The notes under the pieces were generated by a model. The model made no database searches. It was not told the DNA's origin and saw only the letters and a list, made by a program, of their open reading frames with translations. A stretch of 64,000 nucleotides of DNA, taken from positions 62,001 to 126,000 of the forward strand of contig NZ_LIGE01000041.1 in NCBI RefSeq assembly GCF_001297015.1, written 5' to 3'. The first letter of the stretch is position 1, and each line of letters starts with the position of its first letter. Made by a program: the position numbers and the translations under genes. This stretch comes from Pseudomonas sp. RIT-PI-r. GTDB lineage: Bacteria > Pseudomonadota > Gammaproteobacteria > Pseudomonadales > Pseudomonadaceae. This document shows, one piece after another, positions 36,882 through 45,336 of the stretch.

Positions 36882-37826
36882 ATGCAAATCAAACTCGCCA
36901 ACCCCCGTGGCTTCTGCGCCGGCGTGGACCGGGCGATCGAAATCGTCAACCGTGCCCTGGAAGTCTTCGGGCCGCCGATCTACGTGCGTCATGAAGTGGT
37001 GCACAACAAGTTCGTCGTCGAAGACCTGCGCAGTCGTGGCGCGATCTTCGTCGAAGAACTGGATCAGGTGCCGGATGACGTCATCGTCATTTTCAGTGCT
37101 CACGGCGTTTCCCAGGCTGTGCGTACTGAAGCCGCTGGCCGAGGCCTGAAAGTATTCGATGCCACCTGCCCACTGGTTACCAAGGTGCACATCGAAGTGG
37201 CGAAATACAGCCGCGACGGTCGTGAGTGCATCCTGATCGGCCACGCCGGTCACCCGGAAGTCGAAGGCACCATGGGCCAGTACGACGGCAGCAATGGCGG
37301 CGCGATTTACCTCGTTGAAGACGAGAAAGACGTTGCCGAGTTGCAGGTGCACAATCCGGAAAAACTGGCTTTCGTTACTCAGACCACGCTGTCGATGGAC
37401 GACACCAGTCGCGTCATCGATGCCTTGCGCACGCGCTTCCCGGCCATCGGCGGTCCGCGCAAGGACGACATTTGCTATGCCACGCAAAACCGTCAGGACG
37501 CGGTCAAGCAATTGGCCGACGAGTGTGACGTCGTGCTGGTCGTCGGCAGCCCGAACAGCTCCAACTCCAACCGCTTGCGTGAGCTGGCTGAACGCATGGC
37601 CACGCCGGCCTACCTGATCGACGGCGCCGAAGACCTGCAAAAGAGCTGGTTCGACGGTGTCGAGCGTATCGGCATTACCGCTGGTGCTTCGGCACCGGAA
37701 GTGTTGGTGCGTGGCGTGATCCAGCAATTGCAGGCTTGGGGCGCCACCGGTGCCGACGAACTGGCCGGGCGTGAAGAGAACATTACCTTCTCGATGCCTA
37801 AAGAGCTGCGCGTGCGTTCGATCTGA
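36882..37826 (+). CDS. ispH: 4-hydroxy-3-methylbut-2-enyl diphosphate reductase
   Basis: 314 residues. The last enzyme of the MEP isoprenoid pathway, an iron-sulfur protein. The three cluster cysteines lie in NPRGFCAGVDRA, FDATCPLVTKVH and DDICYATQNRQ; conserved substrate segments SAHGVSQAV, GHAGHPEV and NSSNSNRL are present. The start MQIKLANPRGF is standard; the 17-codon upstream extension would run into the REPIN. The last 29 bases overlap the convergent FimT-like gene. Confidence 0.97.
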   Translation: MQIKLANPRGFCAGVDRAIEIVNRALEVFGPPIYVRHEVVHNKFVVEDLRSRGAIFVEELDQVPDDVIVIFSAHGVSQAVRTEAAGRGLKVFDATCPLVTKVHIEVAKYSRDGRECILIGHAGHPEVEGTMGQYDGSNGGAIYLVEDEKDVAELQVHNPEKLAFVTQTTLSMDDTSRVIDALRTRFPAIGGPRKDDICYATQNRQDAVKQLADECDVVLVVGSPNSSNSNRLRELAERMATPAYLIDGAEDLQKSWFDGVERIGITAGASAPEVLVRGVIQQLQAWGATGADELAGREENITFSMPKELRVRSI

Positions 37827-38352
37827 CGCTTTTGGCTTTCTGACACAACGCCTGTTCAGCGCTTTTGCTGCTCAGGCGCACGCGACCGGTCGCTGCCAGC
37901 ACTATCTGCTGCCGGCTGACCGGTTCGTCAGCCGAACAGATATGTAATGTCCCTGCCTGAAAGGCCCGACCGGGCATCAGTGGTTGTCCCAGACTGCTGA
38001 ATCTGATGTAACGACTGACCAGCCAGTTGCCGACAACCGGCACCTTCGCCTCGCTCGCGTGCTCCACCAGCAGCGGATTGCTGCTGTCTTTCGGCCCGTT
38101 GCCGCTGATATCCAGAATGATCCGCCAGCCTTGGCTCCAGTCGCCATCGATGCCATGAATCACCACGCTCTGATTACGGGTAATGGCCAGTGTTCGCGCG
38201 TTGCGGATACCGTCGAGCAGCGACTGCGCGGCCTGATCACGCAGGTTCGATTCGCGCAGTGCCGCAAATGACGGACTGACCAGCAGCAGAACAATTGCGC
38301 CGATCGCCAGTCCCATAAGCAGTTCTACCAGGCTGAAACCTTGTTGCGGCAT
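37798..38352 (-). CDS. fimT: FimT/GspH-type pseudopilin
   Basis: 184 residues with a class III prepilin leader, MPQQG-FSLVELLMGLAIG, cleaved by PilD after Gly5; Glu10 is the conserved Glu5 of the mature form. The GspH/FimT domain occupies about 45-165. GGAGGG lies seven bases upstream. In P. aeruginosa fimT sits beside fimU; here a related gene points the other way from the minor-pilin operon and overlaps the 3' end of ispH by 29 bases. It may encode FimT (a DNA-binding minor pilin used in uptake) or another GspH member, so the symbol is tentative. Confidence 0.72.
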   Translation of the reverse strand: MPQQGFSLVELLMGLAIGAIVLLLVSPSFAALRESNLRDQAAQSLLDGIRNARTLAITRNQSVVIHGIDGDWSQGWRIILDISGNGPKDSSNPLLVEHASEAKVPVVGNWLVSRYIRFSSLGQPLMPGRAFQAGTLHICSADEPVSRQQIVLAATGRVRLSSKSAEQALCQKAKSVRSNARAAL

Positions 38353-38410
38353 GCAAACTCCCTCCGTGGAGTGTGATGAGCGGCGCGATCCTTACGCCGC
38401 GCAAGGCAAA

Positions 38411-38432
38411 TCAACCGACATGGGCCGGTTGA
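38411..38432. promoter_or_regulatory. Inverted repeat between fimT and fimU
   Basis: TCAACCG, 8 bases, CGGTTGA: a perfect 7-base dyad, 50 bases before the fimU start and 59 before fimT on the other side. It could be an operator shared by both divergent units. The binding protein is unknown. Confidence 0.4.
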
Positions 38433-38481
38433 ATGTTCTAGCGTGTAAAGCAGGTATAGCCGACGGCAACGGAGGGCATCG

Positions 38482-38955
38482 ATGGATCTTCGTACAAAAG
38501 GTTTCACGCTGATCGAGTTGCTGGTCGCATTGGCGATATTTGTCATCCTGATTACTTTGGCAATACCGTCGTTTACTCGAACCATACAAAGCAGCAGGGC
38601 CGATACCGAAATGGGCGACCTGCGACGTGCGATCAATTACGCCAGGCTCGAAGCCATTGATCGCGGCACCACCCTGCGCCTGCGGCCAAGCGCCGGCGGC
38701 AGCGTGTGGACCGGCGAATTGGCGGTCTATGACAGTACTGGCACTTCGGCCAATGTATTGCGGGTTGTTCCAGCGATGAGCAGCGGCGCCACTCTGACGC
38801 TAACCTCTGGAGTGACCGCGCTGGATTTCAACAACCTCGGCGGTCTGGCGGTGCCGTCCACAGCGGTGGTCATCAGTTACACGCTGGGAACGCAAAGCAG
38901 GACGCTGAACGTGTGTTTGAACGGACGAATACAATTGGGTGGAAGTTGCGGATGA
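38482..38955 (+). CDS. fimU: Minor type IV pilin FimU
   Basis: 157 residues with leader MDLRTKG-FTLIELLVALAIF (PilD site after Gly7, Glu at mature position 5). The GspH domain fills about 40-150. Two C-terminal Cys (NVCLNGRIQLGGSCG) probably form the disulfide typical of FimU. With PilVWX it primes pilus assembly at the tip. GGAGGG lies upstream of ATG. First gene of a tightly packed operon; its TGA overlaps the pilV ATG. Confidence 0.88.
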   Translation: MDLRTKGFTLIELLVALAIFVILITLAIPSFTRTIQSSRADTEMGDLRRAINYARLEAIDRGTTLRLRPSAGGSVWTGELAVYDSTGTSANVLRVVPAMSSGATLTLTSGVTALDFNNLGGLAVPSTAVVISYTLGTQSRTLNVCLNGRIQLGGSCG

Positions 38956-39401
38956 GGGCAGGGAGTCAACATATACAGCAGGGTATGACGCTGATCGAGG
39001 TGCTGGTCGCGTTGCTGATTCTGACGGTCGGGCTGCTGGGCGCGGCGGCGGTGCAACTGAATGCGCTGAAGTACACCGACAGTTCGCGGATGACCAGCCA
39101 GGCCAGTTTCATCGCCTACGACATGATGGACCGCATCCGCGCCAACTCCGGCGCCGACTACACCATTACGCCTCCGACCTCGGGCAATCTCAGCGTTGCG
39201 CGGGATCAGGATCTCTACGATTTCACCACCAATATCATCAATTTCGGCGGGCCGACGGCGACCGGCAGCATCGCGCTCAATCAGCGGGTCTACACCATCA
39301 CCATCAACTGGAGTGACGCACGGGCAGCCAACACCGCCAGTGCTCAACGCAGTTTTGTGCTGACTAGCCGTGCAGCAGTTGATCCGGTGGCTACGCCATG
39401 A
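38952..39401 (+). CDS. pilV: Minor type IV pilin PilV
   Basis: 149 residues, starting at the ATGA overlap with fimU. The leader MRAGSQHIQQG-MTLIEVLVALLILTVG is characteristic of PilV. The body is short and Thr/Ser/Asn-rich. It joins the FimU-PilW-PilX priming complex at the pilus tip. Its stop overlaps the pilW start by four bases. Confidence 0.9.
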   Translation: MRAGSQHIQQGMTLIEVLVALLILTVGLLGAAAVQLNALKYTDSSRMTSQASFIAYDMMDRIRANSGADYTITPPTSGNLSVARDQDLYDFTTNIINFGGPTATGSIALNQRVYTITINWSDARAANTASAQRSFVLTSRAAVDPVATP

Positions 39402-40111
39402 AGCGGCGAAACCGTGGATTCGGTCTGATCGAATTACTCATCGCTTTGGCATTGGGGCTGATCGTGGTGCTGGGCGTGGTGCAGATATTCATCGCGGCAA
39501 AAAACACCTATGTCAGCCAGAACACTGCCGCGGCGATGCAGGAAGACGCCCGGTTTGTGTTGAGCAAAATGATTCAGGAAATTCGCATGGTCGGGATGTT
39601 CGGCTGTCTTGGCACCATCACCGATTCGAGCAGCGCAGGTGATTTCAACGCCTCGCAGGTCACACCGATCAGTTGGGACAATGCCAACCTCAAACTGACG
39701 CTGGTCACTGCCGATATTGGCAGCGGCGGCGGCACGCCAACCTGGACAGTGGTTTCCGATTGCCGCAACAGCGCCACGGCGTACACGGGTTTACGAGCGG
39801 CGGCGAGCGGGCAGATCGCGTTCCCGATCCGGCGTCTGATCTACAGCTTCAGCAACAATCAGATTCTCATGGGCACCGGCAGCGGCACACCGACCCAGCA
39901 GGTGCTGGTGAACAACGTCAGTGCTTTCAACGTCACGTTCGGTCTGGCCAGTTCGGCGACGGATGTGGCGGCCTCGACCTACAGCGCCAACCCCGCCGAT
40001 CCGGCACGCATTCGCAGCGTGCGGCTGAGCCTGACCCTCAACGATCCGAGCAATCGGGTGCGCAATCAAACCTTCAACGTGGTTGCCGCTTTGCGCAACC
40101 GCTTGCAGTGA
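39398..40111 (+). CDS. pilW: Minor type IV pilin PilW
   Basis: 237 residues, leader MKRRNRG-FGLIELLIALALGLIVVLGV. The segment LSKMIQEIRMVGMFGCLG is the PilW signature, with a second Cys in SDCRNSAT. Translationally coupled to pilV (ATGA). PilW bridges the minor pilins and PilY1. Confidence 0.9.
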   Translation: MKRRNRGFGLIELLIALALGLIVVLGVVQIFIAAKNTYVSQNTAAAMQEDARFVLSKMIQEIRMVGMFGCLGTITDSSSAGDFNASQVTPISWDNANLKLTLVTADIGSGGGTPTWTVVSDCRNSATAYTGLRAAASGQIAFPIRRLIYSFSNNQILMGTGSGTPTQQVLVNNVSAFNVTFGLASSATDVAASTYSANPADPARIRSVRLSLTLNDPSNRVRNQTFNVVAALRNRLQ

Positions 40112-40122
40112 GGGGCGCGGCG

Positions 40123-40602
40123 ATGAGGATGACTCTCCACACCCGTCAGGCGCAGCGCGGCATGGTCTTGCTGGTCAGTCTGGTATTCCTGTTGTTGCTG
40201 ACCCTGATTGGTCTGTCGTCGATGCAGAGCGCCAACCTGCAGGAAAAAATGGCCGGCAGCGTGAGTCTGCGTAATCAGTCGTTTCAGACTGCCGAGGCGG
40301 CGTTGCGCATTGGCGAAAGTGCGGTGCAACTGGACAGTTATTCGCTGGCTGTGTGCAGCGGTACCACGCAATGCGCGCCGCCGGCGGAGTCGTCGGTGGT
40401 CAGCGCGGCGGGGCTCAACTCGACTTCCGGGGTGACCTGGATTGCGGCCGGCAATGGATTCTATGGAGTACAGAACATCGGTACGACTCTCACGGCCGTG
40501 AACGTACCGAGCAACACCTCGGCGACGTTGTATCGGGTTACAGCGGTCGGCATCGCCGGCACTTCGCGTAGCGTGGTGGAGAGTGTTTATGCGAAGTATT
40601 GA
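40123..40602 (+). CDS. pilX: Minor type IV pilin PilX
   Basis: 159 residues starting MRMTLHTRQAQRG-MVLLVSLVFLLLL; the PilD site follows Gly13. SANLQEKMAGSVSLRNQSFQTAEAAL matches PilX, which has no Glu5 in some species. GAGGGG lies upstream of the ATG. The frame is open further upstream within pilW but the leader fixes the start. It overlaps pilY1 by 14 bases. Confidence 0.9.
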   Translation: MRMTLHTRQAQRGMVLLVSLVFLLLLTLIGLSSMQSANLQEKMAGSVSLRNQSFQTAEAALRIGESAVQLDSYSLAVCSGTTQCAPPAESSVVSAAGLNSTSGVTWIAAGNGFYGVQNIGTTLTAVNVPSNTSATLYRVTAVGIAGTSRSVVESVYAKY

Positions 40603-43600
40603 GCGCTGCATGTCACTGTTGATCGGCATGCTGCTGAGCTTTTATCTGGCCGCGCCGGCGTATGCGTTCACACCTTCCGATTCGCCGCTGTTGAGTGCAG
40701 CGGCGGTGCCACCCAACGTCATGCTGCTGATCGACGATTCGGGGAGTATGAACAGCATCATTTATGCGGCCGGCTTCGATCCGACGGCTGATCGCACGCC
40801 GGCCCGGCAATGTAACGCCTTGCTGGGCTTGTGCCTGAGTTCGACGACGATCAGCGGTGACACGATCTTTCTGTCGAGCCTGCCGACATCAGGTTGCTCC
40901 GGCGGTGCCTATGCGTTCTATAACAACAGCCTGGCGCCGTTGTGCCTGAAACTGCCGGATCCGGTGGGCAGCGGCAACACGCGTTATTCCGGGGACTACA
41001 TTGCCTATGTAGTCGGGCTGGCCATCAACAATGGCACACGCGATTTCACCACTGGGGCGATTCCCGGCGACTACCGCATCAACGTAGCGCGCAACGTCTC
41101 CACAGCTTTGGTCAGCAGCAACCGCACGTTGCGTATTGGCCTGTCGACATTCAATCCGGCCACCAGCAACAATTCCGGCAATGGCGGTTTCATTGCCCGT
41201 GCGATCAGCGATTTGTCGCCGGTGTCCGGCAGCGTGACTCAAGCCCAGGCCGACACCAATTACAACGCACTGATCTCTTCCATCAACGGCTTGAGCGCCG
41301 TGGCCAATACGCCGTTGGCGGAAACCTATTACGAAATCACTCGTTATATGCGCGGCATGACGCCGTACTACAACAGCACACCGACCACCTACACCAGCCC
41401 GATTCAGTACCGCTGCCAGAAAAACTATGGTGTGGTGATCACCGACGGCTTGCCGACCTTCGACCGTACTTTCCCCACCAATGACCCACTGGGCGGCAGC
41501 CGTTTGCCGAACTGGGATGGCGTCAACAATGACGGCAACAACCTCAACGGTGACGGTGAAGGGGACACGCTGTATCTGGATGACATCGCCAAGTTTGCCT
41601 TTGACATCGATATGCGTTCGACCGGCACCGACGCCGCGGGCAAGAGCTGGAACGCGGTGGATTTTCCCAAGCAGAACATGAACACCTACACCGTGGGCTT
41701 CACCGCCGACAATGACATGCTGTCGGACGCGGCCAGTTACGGACAAGGCAGGTATTACCAGGCGACCGACAGTACCGGGCTCAACGCCGCCTTGTCCTCG
41801 GCGCTGAGCGACATCACGTCCAAGGCCGGCTCCGGCGGCGCGGGGGTCACCAGCGGCACCACACTGACCTCCAGCAGCAGTTTTTATCAAACCACTTATG
41901 ACCCCAGAGATTGGCGCGGCACGATCAAGTCGTTCGGCTTCACCTCGGCCGGGACGGTCAATACCTCGGCGGCGCAGTGGACGACCGATACCACCATCGT
42001 GCCAGCCGCCACCGCCGCGAGCTTTCAGTCGTGGAACACTCTGAGCAACGCAGCGGTAACCCTGGCCTACGGCAACTTTTCCCCGGCCCAGCAGACCACG
42101 CTGAGTCAGGGTTTGCCCACCGGCATCAGCGGCGTTGATCTGGTGGAGTGGAGCAAGGGAACCAACAAGGCCGGGCTGAAAGTGCGCAGTGTGCTGCTCG
42201 GCGACATCATCAATTCGCCGCTGGTGCTGGCGTCGCCAGCAGACAAAACCGCCGCCGATCTTTCCGGGGACACCAGCTACAGCACTTACCGGGCCACCAA
42301 GGCTGCAAACATGAGCGCCAGTCTGCTGGTCAACGCCAACGACGGTTTCGTCAACGTGACCAATTCGGCGACCGGCACTCGCCGCTACGCCTACATGCCG
42401 TCCAGTGTGCTGCCGTCGTTGCGGCTGATTGCCGACACCAACTACGTCAACGGCGTGAGCCACAAGTTTTTGGTCGACGGTCAGGTCGGGGTGTTCGACG
42501 CCCAGTCCGGCGCGGCGTGGAAAACCCTGGCCATTGGCGGCACCGGTGCCGGCGGCAAAACCTTCTACGGGCTGCAACTGTTTGATGCGTCTGCGGGCAA
42601 TGTGATCAAGGCCTTGTGGGAGGTCAGTGCGCCGGCCACCGCCAGTACGGCGAACGCATTCAATGATCTGGGTTACGCCTATGCCCGTCCGGAAGTGGCA
42701 CGCTTGGCCAATGGTCGCTGGGCGACTTTCATCGCCAATGGTTACGGCAGCAATTCGGGCGTTGCAGCTTTGTATGTACTGGATGCGCTGGACGGTTCGC
42801 TGATCAAAAAAATCGTTATCGACAGCACCGAAACCAGCAACGGTTTGTCGTCGGTGAAACTCAAGGTCAACTCTTCGAATGTGGTGCAGGCCGCTTACGG
42901 CGGCGACTTGAAAGGGCGGTTATGGAAGTTCGACCTGAGTGCCACTTCTCCCGACAGTTGGGGCGTGGCGTTTTCCGGCAAACCGTTGTTCACCACGGCG
43001 GGCGGCGCGGCGCAACCGATCACCGCGCAGCCGTTACTGGCGGATAATGCGCTGGGCGGCAAACAGGTCTTCGTCGGTACCGGCAAGTTCAACGAAACGG
43101 CGGACAAGACCAACAAGGATTTGCAGGCGTTTTATTCCGTGTGGGACGCCGATGGTGGTTCTGGTCAGTTGACCGTCAGCAGCTTGCAGCCGCAGGCGAT
43201 CACGGGATCATTCTCCGGCAGCTCCGGGCAGTTTTTGACCACAACACAGAATGACACGACGTATCCGGCGCAGAAGGGTTGGTATCTTCCGCTGGTGTAC
43301 AACAACGTGCTGACCGGCGAGCGGGTGATCAATCAGGCGAGTATCGTGCTGGGCCGTGTTGTCTTTACCACGGCGAGTGTTGATACCACTGATCCCTGTG
43401 CGAGTTTTGGTACTGGCAAACTGGTCGAACTGGATGCGTTCAGCGGTAAGATGCTCAATTACGCCGTGCTGGACACCAATTCTGACGGTTTGGTCGACAG
43501 CAATGACACGATCTCCAGCGGCGTGATATTCACCGGTGGCATTCCGACCCTGAACTTCATCTCCAGCGATGGCAAGCGCAAGGGTACGACCGACACCAGT

Positions 43601-43672
43601 GGCACCATCACGATCATTGTGGAAAAGGGCGGCGGCGGTAGCCGTCGTATCATGTGGCGACAAATCCAGTAA
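40589..43672 (+). CDS. pilY1: Type IV pilus tip adhesin PilY1
   Basis: 1027 residues, signal peptide ending about AAPAYA. A von Willebrand A-like domain begins immediately with the MIDAS motif DDSGS at 49-53. The C-terminal third is the PilY1 beta-propeller (GGDLKGRLWKFDL) with a calcium-binding loop DTNSDGLVDSND near residue 962, the site that in P. aeruginosa controls pilus retraction. It acts at the pilus tip in adhesion and surface sensing. The start ATG is preceded by GGAG, inside pilX. Length is slightly below P. aeruginosa PilY1, as the vWA regions vary. Confidence 0.93.
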   Translation: MRSIERCMSLLIGMLLSFYLAAPAYAFTPSDSPLLSAAAVPPNVMLLIDDSGSMNSIIYAAGFDPTADRTPARQCNALLGLCLSSTTISGDTIFLSSLPTSGCSGGAYAFYNNSLAPLCLKLPDPVGSGNTRYSGDYIAYVVGLAINNGTRDFTTGAIPGDYRINVARNVSTALVSSNRTLRIGLSTFNPATSNNSGNGGFIARAISDLSPVSGSVTQAQADTNYNALISSINGLSAVANTPLAETYYEITRYMRGMTPYYNSTPTTYTSPIQYRCQKNYGVVITDGLPTFDRTFPTNDPLGGSRLPNWDGVNNDGNNLNGDGEGDTLYLDDIAKFAFDIDMRSTGTDAAGKSWNAVDFPKQNMNTYTVGFTADNDMLSDAASYGQGRYYQATDSTGLNAALSSALSDITSKAGSGGAGVTSGTTLTSSSSFYQTTYDPRDWRGTIKSFGFTSAGTVNTSAAQWTTDTTIVPAATAASFQSWNTLSNAAVTLAYGNFSPAQQTTLSQGLPTGISGVDLVEWSKGTNKAGLKVRSVLLGDIINSPLVLASPADKTAADLSGDTSYSTYRATKAANMSASLLVNANDGFVNVTNSATGTRRYAYMPSSVLPSLRLIADTNYVNGVSHKFLVDGQVGVFDAQSGAAWKTLAIGGTGAGGKTFYGLQLFDASAGNVIKALWEVSAPATASTANAFNDLGYAYARPEVARLANGRWATFIANGYGSNSGVAALYVLDALDGSLIKKIVIDSTETSNGLSSVKLKVNSSNVVQAAYGGDLKGRLWKFDLSATSPDSWGVAFSGKPLFTTAGGAAQPITAQPLLADNALGGKQVFVGTGKFNETADKTNKDLQAFYSVWDADGGSGQLTVSSLQPQAITGSFSGSSGQFLTTTQNDTTYPAQKGWYLPLVYNNVLTGERVINQASIVLGRVVFTTASVDTTDPCASFGTGKLVELDAFSGKMLNYAVLDTNSDGLVDSNDTISSGVIFTGGIPTLNFISSDGKRKGTTDTSGTITIIVEKGGGGSRRIMWRQIQ

Positions 43673-43687
43673 GCGAGAGTTTGAGGC

Positions 43688-44089
43688 ATGCGTAGATCCA
43701 ACCGTGGTTTCACCCTGATCGAAATCATGATCGTGATTGCGATCATCGGGATCGTCATCACCATCGCCGCACCGAGCTATACCGAGTACCTGAAAAAAGG
43801 CCGTCGCGCCGAAGTGGTGTCGCTGCTCTCGGAACAGGCGCAAACCCTCGAGCGCTTCTACACCAAGAACAATGTCTATACCGGCATCACCGGACTCAGC
43901 ACGGGCAATGATTTCTACACCATCACCCCGACCATTGCTGACCAGACCTTCCTGCTGACCGCGACCCGCAAGACGGGCACGTCCATGGCCACCGACAAGT
44001 GTGGGGATTTCACCCTGACCAACACCGGCGTCCGTAACATGAACAATGCGACTACCGGGCTGACCACCAAGGATTGCTGGGGCCGCTGA
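43688..44089 (+). CDS. pilE: Minor type IV pilin PilE
   Basis: 133 residues, leader MRRSNRG-FTLIEIMIVIAIIGIVITIAAPSY. The body YLKKGRRAEVVSLLSEQAQTLERFYT is the PilE/ComP pattern. Two Cys (TDKCGDF, TKDCWGR) form the D-region loop. It follows pilY1 by 15 bases; there is no PilY2 gene between them as in P. aeruginosa. Confidence 0.92.
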   Translation: MRRSNRGFTLIEIMIVIAIIGIVITIAAPSYTEYLKKGRRAEVVSLLSEQAQTLERFYTKNNVYTGITGLSTGNDFYTITPTIADQTFLLTATRKTGTSMATDKCGDFTLTNTGVRNMNNATTGLTTKDCWGR

Positions 44090-44146
44090 GGCGCTTTCTT
44101 TCGGGTGCCTTTTGCGCCCACTGTCTTCTTTACGGTTGGATCAAAC

Positions 44147-45247
44147 ATGACCAGGCAACAGCAAGTGGTGATTGTCGGTGGCGGGGTAATTGGCCTGCTG
44201 ACCGCCTACAACCTCGCCTCCGAAGTGCGCAGCGTGGTGCTGCTGGATCGTTCGAACCTCGGTCAGGAATCGTCCTGGGCGGGTGGCGGTATCGTTTCGC
44301 CGTTGTATCCGTGGCGCTATAGCCCGGCGGTTACCGCGCTGGCGCATTGGTCGCAGGACTTTTATCCACAGCTCGGCGAGCGTCTGTTTACCGACACCGG
44401 GGTCGATCCGGAAGTGCACACCACTGGCCTGTACTGGCTGGATCTGGACGACGAAGGCGAGGCACTGGCTTGGGCCGAGCGAGAAAATCGCCCGCTACGG
44501 GCTGTGGATATCTCGGCGGCGCATGATGCGGTGCCAGTGCTCGGCGGCGGGTTCTCCCGAGCGATCTACATGGCGGATGTCGCCAACGTACGCAATCCGC
44601 GTCTGGTCAAATCGTTGAAAGCAGCGTTGCAGGCACTGCCGAACGTGACGATTCACGAGCAGTGCGAGGTCAGCGGGTTTGTCCGCGAGGGTGAGCAGGT
44701 TGTTGGCGTCGACACCTCCAACGGCGTGATCAAGGGTGATCAGGTCGTGCTGACGGCCGGTGCATGGAGCGGGGACCTGCTCAAAACGCTGGACCTGACA
44801 CTGCCGGTCGAACCGGTCAAAGGCCAGATGATTCTCTACAAGTGTGCGGCGGATTTTTTGCCGAGCATGGTATTGGCCAAGGGCCGTTATGCGATTCCCC
44901 GCCGCGACGGGCATATTCTGATCGGCAGCACGCTGGAGCACGAAGGTTACGACAAGACGCCGACCGATGTCGCGCTGGAAAGTCTCAAGGCTTCAGCGGT
45001 GGATCTGCTGCCGGCGCTGGCGAATGCCGAGGTGGTCGGGCACTGGGCGGGGTTGCGTCCGGGTTCGCCGGAAGGAATTCCGTACATTGGCCGGGTGCCG
45101 GGGTTTGCGGGGTTGTGGCTGAACTGCGGGCATTACCGCAACGGGCTGGTGCTGGCGCCGGCGTCGTGTCAGTTGTTTGCCGATGTGATGCTCGGCCGCA
45201 CGCCGATCATTGATCCGGCGCCGTATGCGCCTGAGGGTCGCATTTAA
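44147..45247 (+). CDS. thiO: Glycine oxidase ThiO
   Basis: 366 residues, a DAO-family FAD enzyme oxidising glycine to iminoglycine for the thiazole ring of thiamine. The FAD motif VVIVGGGVIGLLTAYNL is at 7-23; SSWAGGGIVSPLYPWRY and the C-terminal GHYRNGLVLAPAS are ThiO hallmarks. It lies in its usual Pseudomonas place between pilE and pilR and is probably transcribed separately. thiG is not in the window. Confidence 0.92.
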   Translation: MTRQQQVVIVGGGVIGLLTAYNLASEVRSVVLLDRSNLGQESSWAGGGIVSPLYPWRYSPAVTALAHWSQDFYPQLGERLFTDTGVDPEVHTTGLYWLDLDDEGEALAWAERENRPLRAVDISAAHDAVPVLGGGFSRAIYMADVANVRNPRLVKSLKAALQALPNVTIHEQCEVSGFVREGEQVVGVDTSNGVIKGDQVVLTAGAWSGDLLKTLDLTLPVEPVKGQMILYKCAADFLPSMVLAKGRYAIPRRDGHILIGSTLEHEGYDKTPTDVALESLKASAVDLLPALANAEVVGHWAGLRPGSPEGIPYIGRVPGFAGLWLNCGHYRNGLVLAPASCQLFADVMLGRTPIIDPAPYAPEGRI

Positions 45248-45249
45248 AG

Positions 45250-45335
45250 CAAGATCAAAAGATCGCAGCCTTCGGTAGCTCCTACATTGGAATGCGTTTC
45301 CTGTAGGAGCTGCCGAAGGCTGCGATCTTTTAGGA
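45250..45335. repeat. REPIN-like inverted repeat, type C
   Basis: AAAAGATCGCAGCCTTCGG...AGCTCCTAC and its inverse GTAGGAGCTGCCGAAGGCTG...GATCTTTT, with a 14-base loop region. Located between convergent thiO and pilR, where it may also end transcripts. Confidence 0.85.
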
Positions 45336-45336
45336 T

